From: Candidatus Omnitrophota bacterium
Lineage (GTDB): Bacteria; Omnitrophota; Gorgyraeia; Gygaellales; Profunditerraquicolaceae
Length of the DNA stretch: 34,772 bases
Direction: 5' to 3'
Assembly: GCA_026387315.1 (NCBI GenBank)
Contig: JAPLLY010000035.1
Coordinates: forward strand, 1-34,772
Shown here: positions 25,708 to 34,772 of the stretch, piece by piece
Layout: each line of letters starts with the position of its first letter
Position numbering within the stretch: the stretch's first letter is position 1
Position numbers and translations under genes: made by a program
The notes under the pieces: model-generated
The model's database searches: none
What the model saw: the letters and a program-made list of their open reading frames with translations, nothing else
Told to the model about the DNA's origin: nothing

Positions 25708-28281
25708 TTAAGATCGAAAACATATAATTTTTTGTGACACTACATCTGACATTATTCTGTAGGGCTTCTGACTTAAATCATAGACTCCGATAACATCCTC
25801 ATATCTAACCGCTTCCGGCATGAATTTGGCAAACAAATTATTTAGCCCGGCCAGCTTTGTAGTATCAAACACACAATCTTTTTTTTCAGGAAATAACGCC
25901 ACGTAAAAAATATTGGTCTCAACTAAATCTTGAAAAAAATGCGTTCCAAAGGATAGCTCCGGCATAAGATTACCCGCGGAAAAAGCAACCTCCGCCAAAA
26001 CTGCCACATTATTAATCTGGGCAAATTTAACCGGCACACCCAAAGATGGCGTAGTCGTGCCCCATCTACCCGGCCCCATAAGCAAGGTAGGCATCTCTTC
26101 TTTATTTTTAATAATTCTATTTAAATTTCCTATAATCCGAGCAGTTTCATATTTATCCGTCAAGGTTAGTTTGCTATATGCTTGCGGATTTACATAGATA
26201 ATCCAATCAATCTTTAGCGAAATATTGCCTCCCAAAAAATACCCTTCTGATCCAAAAAGCTTATCTGTTTTATTTATTTGTTCCGGCAGATTAACTTTAG
26301 GGCCCAGCCCCCTGGTCTGCAGCGGCCGGCACTGCAAGAGGTTTATCTTGAAAACATTATCCTTGATAAAATTAATGGTAAACTCTATCTCCACAGGATA
26401 ATGATAATTTAATTCCAGTAACTCTAGGATTTTCTTCAAAGAGCTGATTAATTCCTTCTTCTCGAGCACTTTATCTAACGTCAATATCCAATAATCCTTA
26501 TCCTCTAAACCCCTCTCTCTCATCAGGTTTCTAGATTCATCATCCTTGTCCGCTACACGTTCGATATCCATAAAAGACTTATCGCTTACTAGCTTTTCAA
26601 AAGAGATAGTCGCAAAGGCATTTTCTTTAGTATTTATGAGATCGACCATGTGCTGTGAATATTTCCTTAAGTCATCTTTTTCCGCGTATGGCCTGCGCGA
26701 TGGATCACTCAACGCCACCATCCTGGGATAATCACCTTCCACGCGATTAACCGCCCGGGTACCTAATCCAAATACTAGCCGCAGCATCCCAGCCTCTGGA
26801 TCAATATTTTTATTCCAAACATAGGTATTATAGGATACACCCACTCCCGCCAGATCCGGAAAAAAATAATTCTTATGCGGGGAACCGGAAACTCGCTGCA
26901 CCAAGAGCGCCATCTGTTCGTCTGATTTATCTAACCCCCTTTGTTTCCTGTAGGCTAAAGCATCCTCATTCATCGTGCTGGCATAGATCTTCTTTACCGC
27001 TTCGGCGAATTGAATATATCTTTGTTCAGGGCTTCCCTGATTAGCTAAAAAAATACTTTCGTATTTACCGGCAAAGGCATTTCCAAAATCATCTTCCAGG
27101 AGAGAACTCGAACGGATAATAATCGGAGAGGAACCAAAATATTCCACAATCTGTTGAAAATTCTCCATAATCTCATCCGGGAAAATTCCGTAAAGCATCT
27201 TCTCTTTGAGTACTCTAGCCATATTAAAATATCCTTCTGAGCTCTTTTGCTGCATATGCAATTTCCACCACCGGTTATGCACGATGAACGAATAGAATAT
27301 ATCTGAACCGATATAAAAAGAATCGTGGGGCTCAGAAAGTTTCTGCCAGTCCAATAGTTTGCTTTTAGAAAGAATCTTCCGGGCTAAAAGCATCCCCACC
27401 GCCTTGCCACCGATAAAACCTGTTCCAATTAATCTGGATTTTATTTCAATTAACTCCTCGAGCGAAAAATTACGTATAGCCAAGGCCAAAATCTTTTTAT
27501 TTTTAGCAATCATTAGGTTACAGAGCCTTTTTACCATTTCACTTTTCTGGTTCAATGAAGACTTGACTTTAACCAATGCCTCTACTTCCAGAAATAAACG
27601 ATCCCAATAATCCAGATTCCTCTTGGCGCTTTGTACTCCTTTTTGGCGGATATGTGATAATATCTCCACCGCGTTAACACTGTCGGTTATCGGAACAAAC
27701 TTCTCATCAACTTTTTGATGCGGTAAAAACATAGTCGGAGAGTAGCGATTCCAAACCTTTAGAGGATGTATATAAAGACTGCCTTCACCATGGTAGACAT
27801 CCATCAACAATTGGGTTGTTTCGCGGATACGGGCGATAGATTTAAAAGAATGGTTGTTCCGCAATATCGAAAAATAAGTGACCGTCTTAAGCTCGTATAG
27901 ATACGGGCAGGTAACCATAAAGAAATTCCCGATCATCAGGTCCGTGGCCCAAGCTAAGAGAAGTTCCGATAGGCAATCGAATACATAATAGGCCCCTTCG
28001 CCTTCTTGGGTAATAATACTATTTACCTTAGCTGTAAAAGATTCAAATCCTGCCTGAGCTTTGAGCTCATAGCGTTTTATCCGCGCGGAAGGCTTAATCA
28101 GCTCTTGGTGAGCTGCAAACCTCAGGTAGATAACTTTCTTTTTATCTTTTAAAGCCTGATACACAAAAGGTTTTACCAGATTAACATAGTCATCTATATC
28201 ATCAATTTGCCAGACGACATTATCACCGAGCCTTAACCCCGTAATTACGCTATCTAGCCCTGCTATTCCAGTACTTATCAT
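25708..28281 (-). CDS. PEP-synthase/PPDK-like ATP-grasp protein with degenerate KaiC-like N-domain
   Basis: 857 residues. Residues 1-230 resemble a KaiC/RecA-type domain (STGIAGLDSVITGLRLGDNV), but where Walker A should be there is WQIDDIDDYV with no GKT, so it cannot bind ATP in the usual way. About 285-655 is the nucleotide-binding domain of pyruvate-phosphate dikinase/PEP synthase: GTGFIGGKAVGMLLARKI, PIIIRSSSLLEDDFGNAFAG, EQMALLVQRVSGS, and the end INLLQCRPLQTRG. About 665-857 is a conserved tail (GPGRWGTTTPSLGVPV, ELSFGTHFFQDLVETNIFYV). The swivelling phosphohistidine domain and the PEP/pyruvate barrel are absent, so it is not a complete dikinase. It could be a phosphotransferase or regulator acting on another partner. 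Its place between gltD and pyrG suggests a role in nitrogen/nucleotide metabolism, by inference. Confidence 0.82.
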   Translation of the reverse strand: MISTGIAGLDSVITGLRLGDNVVWQIDDIDDYVNLVKPFVYQALKDKKKVIYLRFAAHQELIKPSARIKRYELKAQAGFESFTAKVNSIITQEGEGAYYVFDCLSELLLAWATDLMIGNFFMVTCPYLYELKTVTYFSILRNNHSFKSIARIRETTQLLMDVYHGEGSLYIHPLKVWNRYSPTMFLPHQKVDEKFVPITDSVNAVEILSHIRQKGVQSAKRNLDYWDRLFLEVEALVKVKSSLNQKSEMVKRLCNLMIAKNKKILALAIRNFSLEELIEIKSRLIGTGFIGGKAVGMLLARKILSKSKLLDWQKLSEPHDSFYIGSDIFYSFIVHNRWWKLHMQQKSSEGYFNMARVLKEKMLYGIFPDEIMENFQQIVEYFGSSPIIIRSSSLLEDDFGNAFAGKYESIFLANQGSPEQRYIQFAEAVKKIYASTMNEDALAYRKQRGLDKSDEQMALLVQRVSGSPHKNYFFPDLAGVGVSYNTYVWNKNIDPEAGMLRLVFGLGTRAVNRVEGDYPRMVALSDPSRRPYAEKDDLRKYSQHMVDLINTKENAFATISFEKLVSDKSFMDIERVADKDDESRNLMRERGLEDKDYWILTLDKVLEKKELISSLKKILELLELNYHYPVEIEFTINFIKDNVFKINLLQCRPLQTRGLGPKVNLPEQINKTDKLFGSEGYFLGGNISLKIDWIIYVNPQAYSKLTLTDKYETARIIGNLNRIIKNKEEMPTLLMGPGRWGTTTPSLGVPVKFAQINNVAVLAEVAFSAGNLMPELSFGTHFFQDLVETNIFYVALFPEKKDCVFDTTKLAGLNNLFAKFMPEAVRYEDVIGVYDLSQKPYRIMSDVVSQKIICFRS

Positions 28282-28292
28282 TTTCGCGCTCC

Positions 28293-28339
28293 TTGTCTAC
28301 CTAGACAACACCCGCGCAATTCAAATAAGCGCGGGGTGT
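28293..28339 (-). promoter_or_regulatory. Two adjacent hairpins between gltD and the PEP-binding gene
   Basis: On the minus strand a GC-rich hairpin (28308-28339; ACACCCCGCGC with GCGCGGGTGT, one bulge) begins just after the gltD stop. It is followed by TTGTCT-aggt-AGACAA (28293-28308), whose 3' arm runs into the AAGGAG Shine-Dalgarno of the next gene. There is no T tract, so they may slow ribosome entry or stabilise mRNA rather than terminate. Confidence 0.55.
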
Positions 28340-28341
28340 CT

Positions 28342-29787
28342 TTAGATAACCGGTAAACTGCTTTCCCGCATCAAATACTTATCCATAAAATAAGCGCAGC
28401 GCCTTCCTTCCGCAATGGCCCAAACCACTAACGATTGCCCGCGCCGCATATCTCCGCATGAGAATATTTTTTCTACGCTCGTCATGTAATTTTCTTGCGT
28501 AAAAACATTTTCCCGCTGATCAAATTTAATATTTAAATCGTTCAGTAAACCTGAATGTTCCGGATGCAAAAAACCCACAGCCAAAATAACCAAATCCGCG
28601 CTAATTTCAAACTCGCTTCCGGCAATCTCTTGCATTAGGGAACAGGTTGTTTGACTGGCTGGTGTAAATTCCACCTTAACACAAAAAAGTTTCTTAACCA
28701 AACCTTTTTCTCCGCTAAAGCGCTTGGTCAACACTGCCCAATAACGCTGACCACCCTCCTGGTGGCTTAAGGTTACTTTCAAAAGTAATGGATATTTTGG
28801 CCAAGGCTGAGCCGGAGTCCGGCATTCAGCGGGTTGAGGTAAAACTTCAATCTGGACCACACAAGCTGCTCCCTGACGATGCGCAGTGCCTACGCAATCG
28901 GCTCCGCTATCTCCGCCTCCGATAATCACCACCCGCTTACCGCCGGCATCAATCAAATCCGCTTGCCCAATATGCTCTTGGCTTACGCGCCTGTTCGATT
29001 GCGATAAATAATCCATGGCAAAATATATTCCCTTTAGATCTCTTCCTTCAATTAACAGATCCCGGGGAACACGCGCGCCGCCAGCCAAGCAAACTGCGTC
29101 AAAATCTTCCAAAAGTTTCTTGGCGGAATAATCAACGCCCGCATTTACTCCTGTTTTAAATACCACTCCTTCTTCTTTCCAAATATCAATCCGCCTGTCT
29201 AAAATATGCTTCTCGAGTTTAAAATCCGGAATTCCGTAACGCAAGATACCACCGAGTTTATTATCCCGCTCGAAAACAACTACATTATGGCCTGCTCGAT
29301 TAAGCTGCGCGGCGCAAGATAAACCGGCTGGACCTGAACCAATAACCGCTATCTTTTTACCAGTCCTATCTTCTATGCGGATAGGCCTAATCCATCCATT
29401 TTTAAAACCCTCTTCTACAACCGCAAGCTCATTCTCCCGGATAGTAACCGGGTCATCATTCAAGCCTAATACGCAAGAATATTCACATAATCCCGGGCAA
29501 ACCCGGCCGGTTATTTCAGGAAGATTATTCGTAGCCTCCAGTAATTTAAACGCTTGTTTCCAGTTTCCTTTAAAAACATAATCATTCCACTCAGGGATAT
29601 AATTACCCAGCGGACACCCCCAATGACAAAACGGAGTCGAGCAGTCCATACAACGGCTAGCCTGCTCAAGCGACTGCTCAGGTGGGCGCATTTTATAAAC
29701 ATCCTTAAAATCGCCCAAGCGTTCGCAAACTTCTCGACAAGCGCTACTTTGTCGTGCTAATTTTAAGAAACCTCTTTGGTCACCCAT
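28342..29787 (-). CDS. gltD: Glutamate synthase small subunit
   Basis: 481 residues. Passes electrons from NAD(P)H through FAD and iron-sulfur clusters to GltB. The N-terminal iron-sulfur region has CMDCSTPFCHWGCPLGN and GRVCPGLCEYSC. The FAD loop is IGSGPAGLSCAAQLNRAGHN, the NAD(P)H loop VVIIGGGDSGADCVGTAHRQ, and the C-terminal FAD contact IFSCGDMRRGQSLVVWAIAE. Start ATG 29785-29787 is chosen for GGAGG 6 nt upstream, one codon after a TTG. It overlaps gltB by 8 nt, as expected for subunits made in equal amounts. Confidence 0.96.
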   Translation of the reverse strand: MGDQRGFLKLARQSSACREVCERLGDFKDVYKMRPPEQSLEQASRCMDCSTPFCHWGCPLGNYIPEWNDYVFKGNWKQAFKLLEATNNLPEITGRVCPGLCEYSCVLGLNDDPVTIRENELAVVEEGFKNGWIRPIRIEDRTGKKIAVIGSGPAGLSCAAQLNRAGHNVVVFERDNKLGGILRYGIPDFKLEKHILDRRIDIWKEEGVVFKTGVNAGVDYSAKKLLEDFDAVCLAGGARVPRDLLIEGRDLKGIYFAMDYLSQSNRRVSQEHIGQADLIDAGGKRVVIIGGGDSGADCVGTAHRQGAACVVQIEVLPQPAECRTPAQPWPKYPLLLKVTLSHQEGGQRYWAVLTKRFSGEKGLVKKLFCVKVEFTPASQTTCSLMQEIAGSEFEISADLVILAVGFLHPEHSGLLNDLNIKFDQRENVFTQENYMTSVEKIFSCGDMRRGQSLVVWAIAEGRRCAYFMDKYLMRESSLPVI

Positions 29788-32700
29788 CAAGAGCCTCCGC
29801 TAAAATGCGTTTATATTCTATCGGCATAACCCTGACAAACTTCTTAAGCTGATCATGCAGATTAGCCAGAATTTTCTTAGCCTTAATACTTTTTGTATAT
29901 TTAAAATGATTGCTCAGCAAGTAATAAATTGTATCTCGATCATCTTCTTTAATCTTCTCCAGCTCCACCATATCTAAATTACATTGCTCTTTAAAAGTTC
30001 CCCCCTCATCATAAACATAAGCTATGCCACCGGACATGCCCGCGGCAAAATTCCTCCCGGTCTTACCCAGAATGATTACTCTTCCACCAGTCATATACTC
30101 GCACCCATGGTCCCCCACACCCTCTACCACCGCGTACAATCCGGAGTTTCTTACACAGAATCTTTCTCCAGCCACCCCGCTTATATAAGCCTCACCGGAT
30201 ATCGCCCCGTAAAAAGAAGTGTTCCCGGCAATAATATTCTCATCAGCTTTATAATTTACGCATCGATCCGGATAGATTATGATTTTTCCTCCGGAGATAC
30301 CTTTACCGATATAATCATTGGCCAGGCCTTCTAACTCAAAAGTAATTCCTTTTGCCAAAAACGCGCCAAAACTCTGGCCGGCGATACCTTTAAATTTAAA
30401 ACACAGAGTATCCTCTAAAAGCACGCTGTCTCCGCATCTACGAGTAACCTCACCACTCAACATCGCGCCAGTAGCCCTGTTGGTATTATTTATCTTTAGT
30501 GAAATCTTTACCGGTTCATTATTCTTGAGGCAACTCTCCCAGCTCTGTATAAGTTTTCGATCAAGAACATTATCTAATCCACTATCTTGTTTGGTTTTAT
30601 AATAGCGGCCGATATTCTCAGGCAGATCCGGCTGATAAAGAATCCTGGAATAATCAACTCCCTTGGCTTTGGCAGGAACAATTTGGCGGTTTAACTCCAA
30701 CAGGTCAGCCCTTCCGATCATCTCATCTACCGTTCTTAGGCCCAGCCTCGCCATAATTTCGCGCAGCTCGCCAACGATGAAATTAAAATAATTCACGATA
30801 TGTTCCGGCCTGCCTTTAAACTTTTTCTGCAAGATGTTATCTTGCGTGGCCACGCCCACCGAACAGTTATTTAAATGACAATGCCTTAACATCACGCAAC
30901 CAATAACCACCAGAACCGCCGAACAAAAACCATATTCTTCAGCCCCCAGCAACGCGGCAATTGCCACATCGCGCCCGGTACGCATTCCTCCGTCAGCTTG
31001 CAGGCGGACTCTGGAACGTAAATTATTAAGCAAGAGTGTCTGGTGCGTCTCAGCCAAACCTAGCTCCCAGGGAAGCCCGGCATATCTGATTGAACTTCTG
31101 GGAGAGGCCCCGGTACCTCCATCTCCTCCGGAAATAAGGATCATATCCGCGTGCCCCTTAGCTACTCCTGCGGCAACCGTTCCTACCCCAACCTCAGAGA
31201 CAAGTTTTACGCTTAAGCTGGCATTAGGATTAGCGTTCTTTAAATCAAATATTAATTGCGCCAGATCCTCAATTGAGTATATATCATGATGCGGTGGAGG
31301 AGAGATTAAAGTAACCCCCGGAGTTGTATATCTGGTGCGGGCGATTATCTCGCTTACCTTGTGCCCCGGTAATTGGCCGCCTTCTCCGGGTTTAGCCCCC
31401 TGGGAAATTTTTATCTGCAGCTCATCGGCATTAACCAGATAATTTATCGTCACGCCAAACCTCCCGGAAGCAACCTGCTTGATCGCGCTCCTGCGGGAAT
31501 CTCCGTTAGGTAAAGTTACAAATCTATTAGGGTCCTCTCCGCCTTCACCGGTGTTGGATTTACCGCCGATCCGATTCATGGCAATGGCAATCGTCTCATG
31601 CGCAGCGGAGCTGATCGAACCAAAACTCATTGCTCCGGTTACAAAACGCTTTAAAATATTCTGGGCCGGCTCAACTTCATCAATATTGATACTTACTGGC
31701 TGACCCGAAGAAGACTCTGCTTGCTTAAATTTAAGCAGACTTCTTAAGGTAGCAGGATTATCCGGCTGATCATTAATTAAACGGGCGAACTCCTTGTATT
31801 TCTCATAATCCGCGTTCGCCGTGGCATCCTGTAAAGCCGCTATGCTTTCAGGATTCCAAAGGTGAAATTCTCCGTCCTTTTTCCACTGATAAATTCCGCC
31901 ACTAACCAGATAATCAGTGTCTGTGCCTCTGGGGGCATATGCCTGAGCGTGCCTTTGCCTAGTTTCCTCTACAATCCCCTCCAAGCCCACTCCACCGATT
32001 CGTGATACTGTCCCGGTAAAATATCTGCTAATAAATTCATTATCTAAGCCCAGGGCTTCAAAGATCTGCGCGCCACGATAACTTCTAAGCGTAGAGATAC
32101 CCATCTTGGAAAGAATTTTCAATATTCCATCAGTTATCGCTTTATTATAATTTTTCAGGGCAGCCTGGCGATCTAAATCAATTTCTTTTTCTTCAATTAA
32201 ATATTCTACTGCTTCATAGGCAAGATACGGATTCACGCAATCTGCCCCATAACCAAAAAGCAAAGCGAAATGATGCACCTCTCTGGGCTCTGCGCTCTCC
32301 ACCACCAAAGCCACCTGTGAACGAATAGTTTTGGCCACCAGATACTGATGAATAGCGCTGGTTGCCAAAAGCGAGGGCAGGGCAATATTATCTTTATCCG
32401 CCCCCCGGTCGCTCAAAATTATAAAAGAATACCCCTGTTCAATAGCATACTCTGCTTCAAAACAAATCCTATCCAGAGCTTGCGTAAAACCCTCTTGAAC
32501 GCTTAAGGCATTAAAAAAAGTGTAGATGGTCTTAGTCTTAAAACTATTTACACTGATGTCGCGTATATTTTCCAAATCTTGATTAGTCAAAATCGGATTC
32601 CTTACTCTAAGCTTATGGCTATGTTTAGAAGTCTGCTCCAGAATATTCTTCTCCGGGCCAATAAAACTTTCTAAGCTCATTACCAATTTCTCTCTTATCG

Positions 32701-34282
32701 AATCTATGGGCGGATTAGTCACTTGCGCAAAAAGCTGCCTAAAATAATTGTATAGGATTTGAGGTTTTTTTGATAAAAAGGCATGGGGAATATCGCTTCC
32801 CATGGAACCCACGGGCTCTTTGCCCTCCTGGGCCATGGGTTTTATAACCATTTTCAAATCTTCCCGCGAGTAACCAAAAGCTTTAAGTTGAGCGAGCAGA
32901 TTTTGCGGCCTTTTATTCCTTGTTTCAGAACTAATTAGTTTGTCCAGATCAACCATACTCTCTTGGTTCCATTTGCCATAGGCAGACTGCCGAGAAACAT
33001 CTTGCTTAATCTGGGAGTCTTCAATGATGCGCCCGGATCCAGTATCAATAAAAAACATCTTGCCAGGTTCTAGCCTGCCGGAAACCTTAATATTTGCCGG
33101 CTCAATATCTAAAACCCCGACCTCAGAGGCCATCACCACGAAATTATCATGGGTCAGGATGTAACGGCCGGGGCGCAGGCCATTTCTGTCCAGGATTGCC
33201 CCGATATTCTTTCCATCGGTAAAAGCAATAGCTGCCGGGCCATCCCAGGGCTCCATAAAACAAGCGTGATATTTATAAAAATCTCTTAACTCCCTGCTCA
33301 TATGTTTATCATACTCCCAAGCTGCGGGAATAAGCATCATCATGACATGTTCAAGAGGCCTGCCGGATAAAACTAAAAGCTCAAAAAAGTTATCCATTGC
33401 CGCTGAATCGCTTCCTCCTTCTACAATTACCGGCTTAAGTTTTTCTATATCTGTGCCGAATAATTCACTGGCTAATAAACGTTCCCTTGCGCTTACGCCG
33501 TTGATATTACCGCGTAAAGTATTGATCTCTCCGTTATGGGCTAAGAATCTGAAGGGCTGCGATAAATCCCAGGTAGGAAAGGTATTCGTGCTATAGCGCG
33601 AATGCACCAAACATAAAGCGCTCTTTATATTGTCATCCTTAAGATCGAGGAAGAAATTCTCCAGCTGATTAGGCATAAGCAGCCCTTTATAAATAAAGGT
33701 ACGACAGGAAATATTAGTAATATAAAAAGATTTCTTCTGCTCTAAACCGGATGCGTGAATGATATTTTCAACCTGTTTTCTAATAATATAAAGTTTTCTT
33801 TCAAAAGCTAAATCATCACTGAGGTTTTTATTTCTTCCGATGAAAATCTGCTCAAAGACCGGTTGAGTAGCCTGAGCACCTTTGCCAATACCCGAATTAT
33901 CAACAGGAGCAACCCGCCAACCCAAAAGTATTTGGCTTTCTTCTTTAATTATTTTCTCAAATGTCTCTTTACAGAACTGGCGCTCCTTACCATCTTGAGG
34001 TAGAAATATTAATCCTGTGCCGTATGAACCTAGAGCTGGCAATTCGATTTGAGAACTTAAAGCAACCTTTTTAAAAAATTCATGTGGAATCTGAATTAAA
34101 ATTCCTGCTCCGTCTCCAGTCTTCGGATCTGCTCCTACTGCTCCGCGGTGCGACAAGCGATGTAAAACCTCAATCCCCTGCCCGATAATAGCATTGGACT
34201 TCTCGCCCTTAATATTACAGACGAACCCCACTCCGCAGGAATCATGTTCAAATATCGGGTCATACAAACCTTGAGCTTTCAT
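29780..34282 (-). CDS. gltB: Glutamate synthase large subunit
   Basis: 1500 residues, full length. Makes two glutamates from glutamine and 2-oxoglutarate. The N-terminal glutaminase has its nucleophile Cys16 behind a short propeptide (ending FEHDSCGVGFVCN) and contains HSRYSTNTFPTWDLSQPFRF and LAHNGEINTLRGN. The FMN domain includes GEGGEDPNRF, ISQGAKPGEGGQLPG, VSEVGVGTVAAGVAKG and GGDGGTGASP, and the 3Fe-4S cysteines CVMLRHCHLNNCSVG. The C-terminal GXGXG beta-helix includes GDHGCEYMTGGRVIILGKTG. It starts 9 nt after glnN, with GAGG overlapping the glnN stop. Confidence 0.97.
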   Translation of the reverse strand: MKAQGLYDPIFEHDSCGVGFVCNIKGEKSNAIIGQGIEVLHRLSHRGAVGADPKTGDGAGILIQIPHEFFKKVALSSQIELPALGSYGTGLIFLPQDGKERQFCKETFEKIIKEESQILLGWRVAPVDNSGIGKGAQATQPVFEQIFIGRNKNLSDDLAFERKLYIIRKQVENIIHASGLEQKKSFYITNISCRTFIYKGLLMPNQLENFFLDLKDDNIKSALCLVHSRYSTNTFPTWDLSQPFRFLAHNGEINTLRGNINGVSARERLLASELFGTDIEKLKPVIVEGGSDSAAMDNFFELLVLSGRPLEHVMMMLIPAAWEYDKHMSRELRDFYKYHACFMEPWDGPAAIAFTDGKNIGAILDRNGLRPGRYILTHDNFVVMASEVGVLDIEPANIKVSGRLEPGKMFFIDTGSGRIIEDSQIKQDVSRQSAYGKWNQESMVDLDKLISSETRNKRPQNLLAQLKAFGYSREDLKMVIKPMAQEGKEPVGSMGSDIPHAFLSKKPQILYNYFRQLFAQVTNPPIDSIREKLVMSLESFIGPEKNILEQTSKHSHKLRVRNPILTNQDLENIRDISVNSFKTKTIYTFFNALSVQEGFTQALDRICFEAEYAIEQGYSFIILSDRGADKDNIALPSLLATSAIHQYLVAKTIRSQVALVVESAEPREVHHFALLFGYGADCVNPYLAYEAVEYLIEEKEIDLDRQAALKNYNKAITDGILKILSKMGISTLRSYRGAQIFEALGLDNEFISRYFTGTVSRIGGVGLEGIVEETRQRHAQAYAPRGTDTDYLVSGGIYQWKKDGEFHLWNPESIAALQDATANADYEKYKEFARLINDQPDNPATLRSLLKFKQAESSSGQPVSINIDEVEPAQNILKRFVTGAMSFGSISSAAHETIAIAMNRIGGKSNTGEGGEDPNRFVTLPNGDSRRSAIKQVASGRFGVTINYLVNADELQIKISQGAKPGEGGQLPGHKVSEIIARTRYTTPGVTLISPPPHHDIYSIEDLAQLIFDLKNANPNASLSVKLVSEVGVGTVAAGVAKGHADMILISGGDGGTGASPRSSIRYAGLPWELGLAETHQTLLLNNLRSRVRLQADGGMRTGRDVAIAALLGAEEYGFCSAVLVVIGCVMLRHCHLNNCSVGVATQDNILQKKFKGRPEHIVNYFNFIVGELREIMARLGLRTVDEMIGRADLLELNRQIVPAKAKGVDYSRILYQPDLPENIGRYYKTKQDSGLDNVLDRKLIQSWESCLKNNEPVKISLKINNTNRATGAMLSGEVTRRCGDSVLLEDTLCFKFKGIAGQSFGAFLAKGITFELEGLANDYIGKGISGGKIIIYPDRCVNYKADENIIAGNTSFYGAISGEAYISGVAGERFCVRNSGLYAVVEGVGDHGCEYMTGGRVIILGKTGRNFAAGMSGGIAYVYDEGGTFKEQCNLDMVELEKIKEDDRDTIYYLLSNHFKYTKSIKAKKILANLHDQLKKFVRVMPIEYKRILAEALDG

Positions 34283-34291
34283 GACTTTACC

Positions 34292-34772
34292 TCATTTAAT
34301 AAATAGCATTTCCCTATACTTAGGAAGATCCCAGGTATCATCCGGAACAACAGATTCTAATGCATCCACGTGCCTACGGATATGTTCCATTAATGGCTTG
34401 AGCTCTTTAAAGTAAAGCTCAGCGCGCTTCTCATTGCTTACCTGACTTGCCTTCTCCAATAATTTAATCATCTCTTTGGAATTGCGGCGCACATAATAAA
34501 TCTTAGAGACTACATCGCTTAAATGTTCATTTTTATCTCTAAGGGCTGCCGCATCTATCTTAAGGCCTGCGCTTTTTTGTAACCTGGTTAATTCCTCCAA
34601 AGTATTAGCCAATAACCTTTCATACTTATAGCCCGCTGGCACCACCGAAGCATTTACCATCTCATTTAAGGTATTGGCTTCAATCTCCAAAGTAAGATTA
34701 TACATATGGATCCAGATGTGATACCGCGCAATCACCTCTTCTTTAGAAAAAACCTTATATTTTTCAAAAAGA
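34292..34772 (-). CDS. glnN: Type III glutamine synthetase, C-terminal fragment (5' end outside the window)
   Basis: 160 residues read in an open frame to the right edge, starting LFEKYKVFSKEEVIARYHIW. The segment LEIEANTLNEMVNASVVPAG and the ending DDTWDLPKYREMLFIK match the C-terminal helical region of GSIII (GlnN), the ~700-residue enzyme distinct from GSI. It condenses ammonia and glutamate to glutamine, giving the substrate of the next gene, gltB, 9 nt away. An internal GTG at 34735 looks like a start but the frame continues upstream with family-like sequence, so this is a partial gene, not a short protein. Confidence 0.88.
   Translation of the reverse strand, partial: LFEKYKVFSKEEVIARYHIWIHMYNLTLEIEANTLNEMVNASVVPAGYKYERLLANTLEELTRLQKSAGLKIDAAALRDKNEHLSDVVSKIYYVRRNSKEMIKLLEKASQVSNEKRAELYFKELKPLMEHIRRHVDALESVVPDDTWDLPKYREMLFIK

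Noticed and set aside
34292-34735. A complete 147-residue gene at the right edge
   Set aside because: The frame continues to the edge with sequence matching the GSIII family, so the internal GTG is not the start.

Overview
The window (34.8 kb, moderate GC) looks like a chromosomal piece from an uncultured diderm bacterium, most likely anaerobic. I lean towards the Omnitrophota/PVC side from the overall gene style, but this is inference and no rRNA or tRNA is present to settle it. Support for a two-membrane envelope comes from a TolC-type outer-membrane factor and a lipoprotein with a lipobox. An anaerobic, nitrogen-economical metabolism is suggested by a type III glutamine synthetase, a 4Fe-4S-type PurF and a flavoprotein reductase. 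Every gene I can support lies on the minus strand, so the layout is read from high to low coordinates.

34772-19849 is one long nitrogen/glutamine run: the C-terminal end of type III glutamine synthetase, gltB, gltD, a PEP-synthase-like ATP-grasp protein with a degenerate KaiC-like N-terminus, pyrG, carA, a half-length carB (carB1), and purF. GltB, PyrG, CarA and PurF all consume glutamine, which GlnN makes, so the cluster couples ammonia assimilation to nucleotide synthesis. Spacing is tight (overlaps of 8 nt, gaps of 9-60 nt), except for palindromic insertions after pyrG and after carB1. 19793-19300 is a self-contained unit: consensus promoter, 8-bp tandem repeats, an orphan AbrB-type antitoxin-like gene, and a strong terminator. 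19096-14840 carries accessory housekeeping genes: a PIF1-like helicase, a radical SAM protein, an AlkD-like protein, a flavoprotein, and a nitroreductase remnant that runs into a terminator element. 14723-10286 is a complete tripartite drug-efflux operon (tetR, tolC, emrA, emrB) with a palindrome over the regulator's promoter and start codon.

10189-9352 is a REP-type Y1 transposase flanked by 21-bp inverted repeats, with a hairpin burying its ribosome binding site. 8967-7827 has a small lipoprotein, a frameshifted response-regulator receiver and a GlsB-type membrane protein. 7677-661 is a four-gene operon in which each stop overlaps the next start (ATGA). It encodes a GtrA-glycosidase fusion, a partial acyl-ligase/ACP/acyltransferase fusion, a glycosyltransferase/hydrolase fusion and a DUF3108-like exported protein, and is best read as an envelope glycolipid module. 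The window starts inside a PAS-domain sensor gene.

The most unusual signals are: (i) an approximately 80-nt element found twice at transcript ends, made of a conserved box followed by an intrinsic terminator; (ii) the envelope operon of three unusual fusions; (iii) several families of short palindromic repeats, two of which have become protein-coding; and (iv) the RBS-sequestering hairpin of the transposase.
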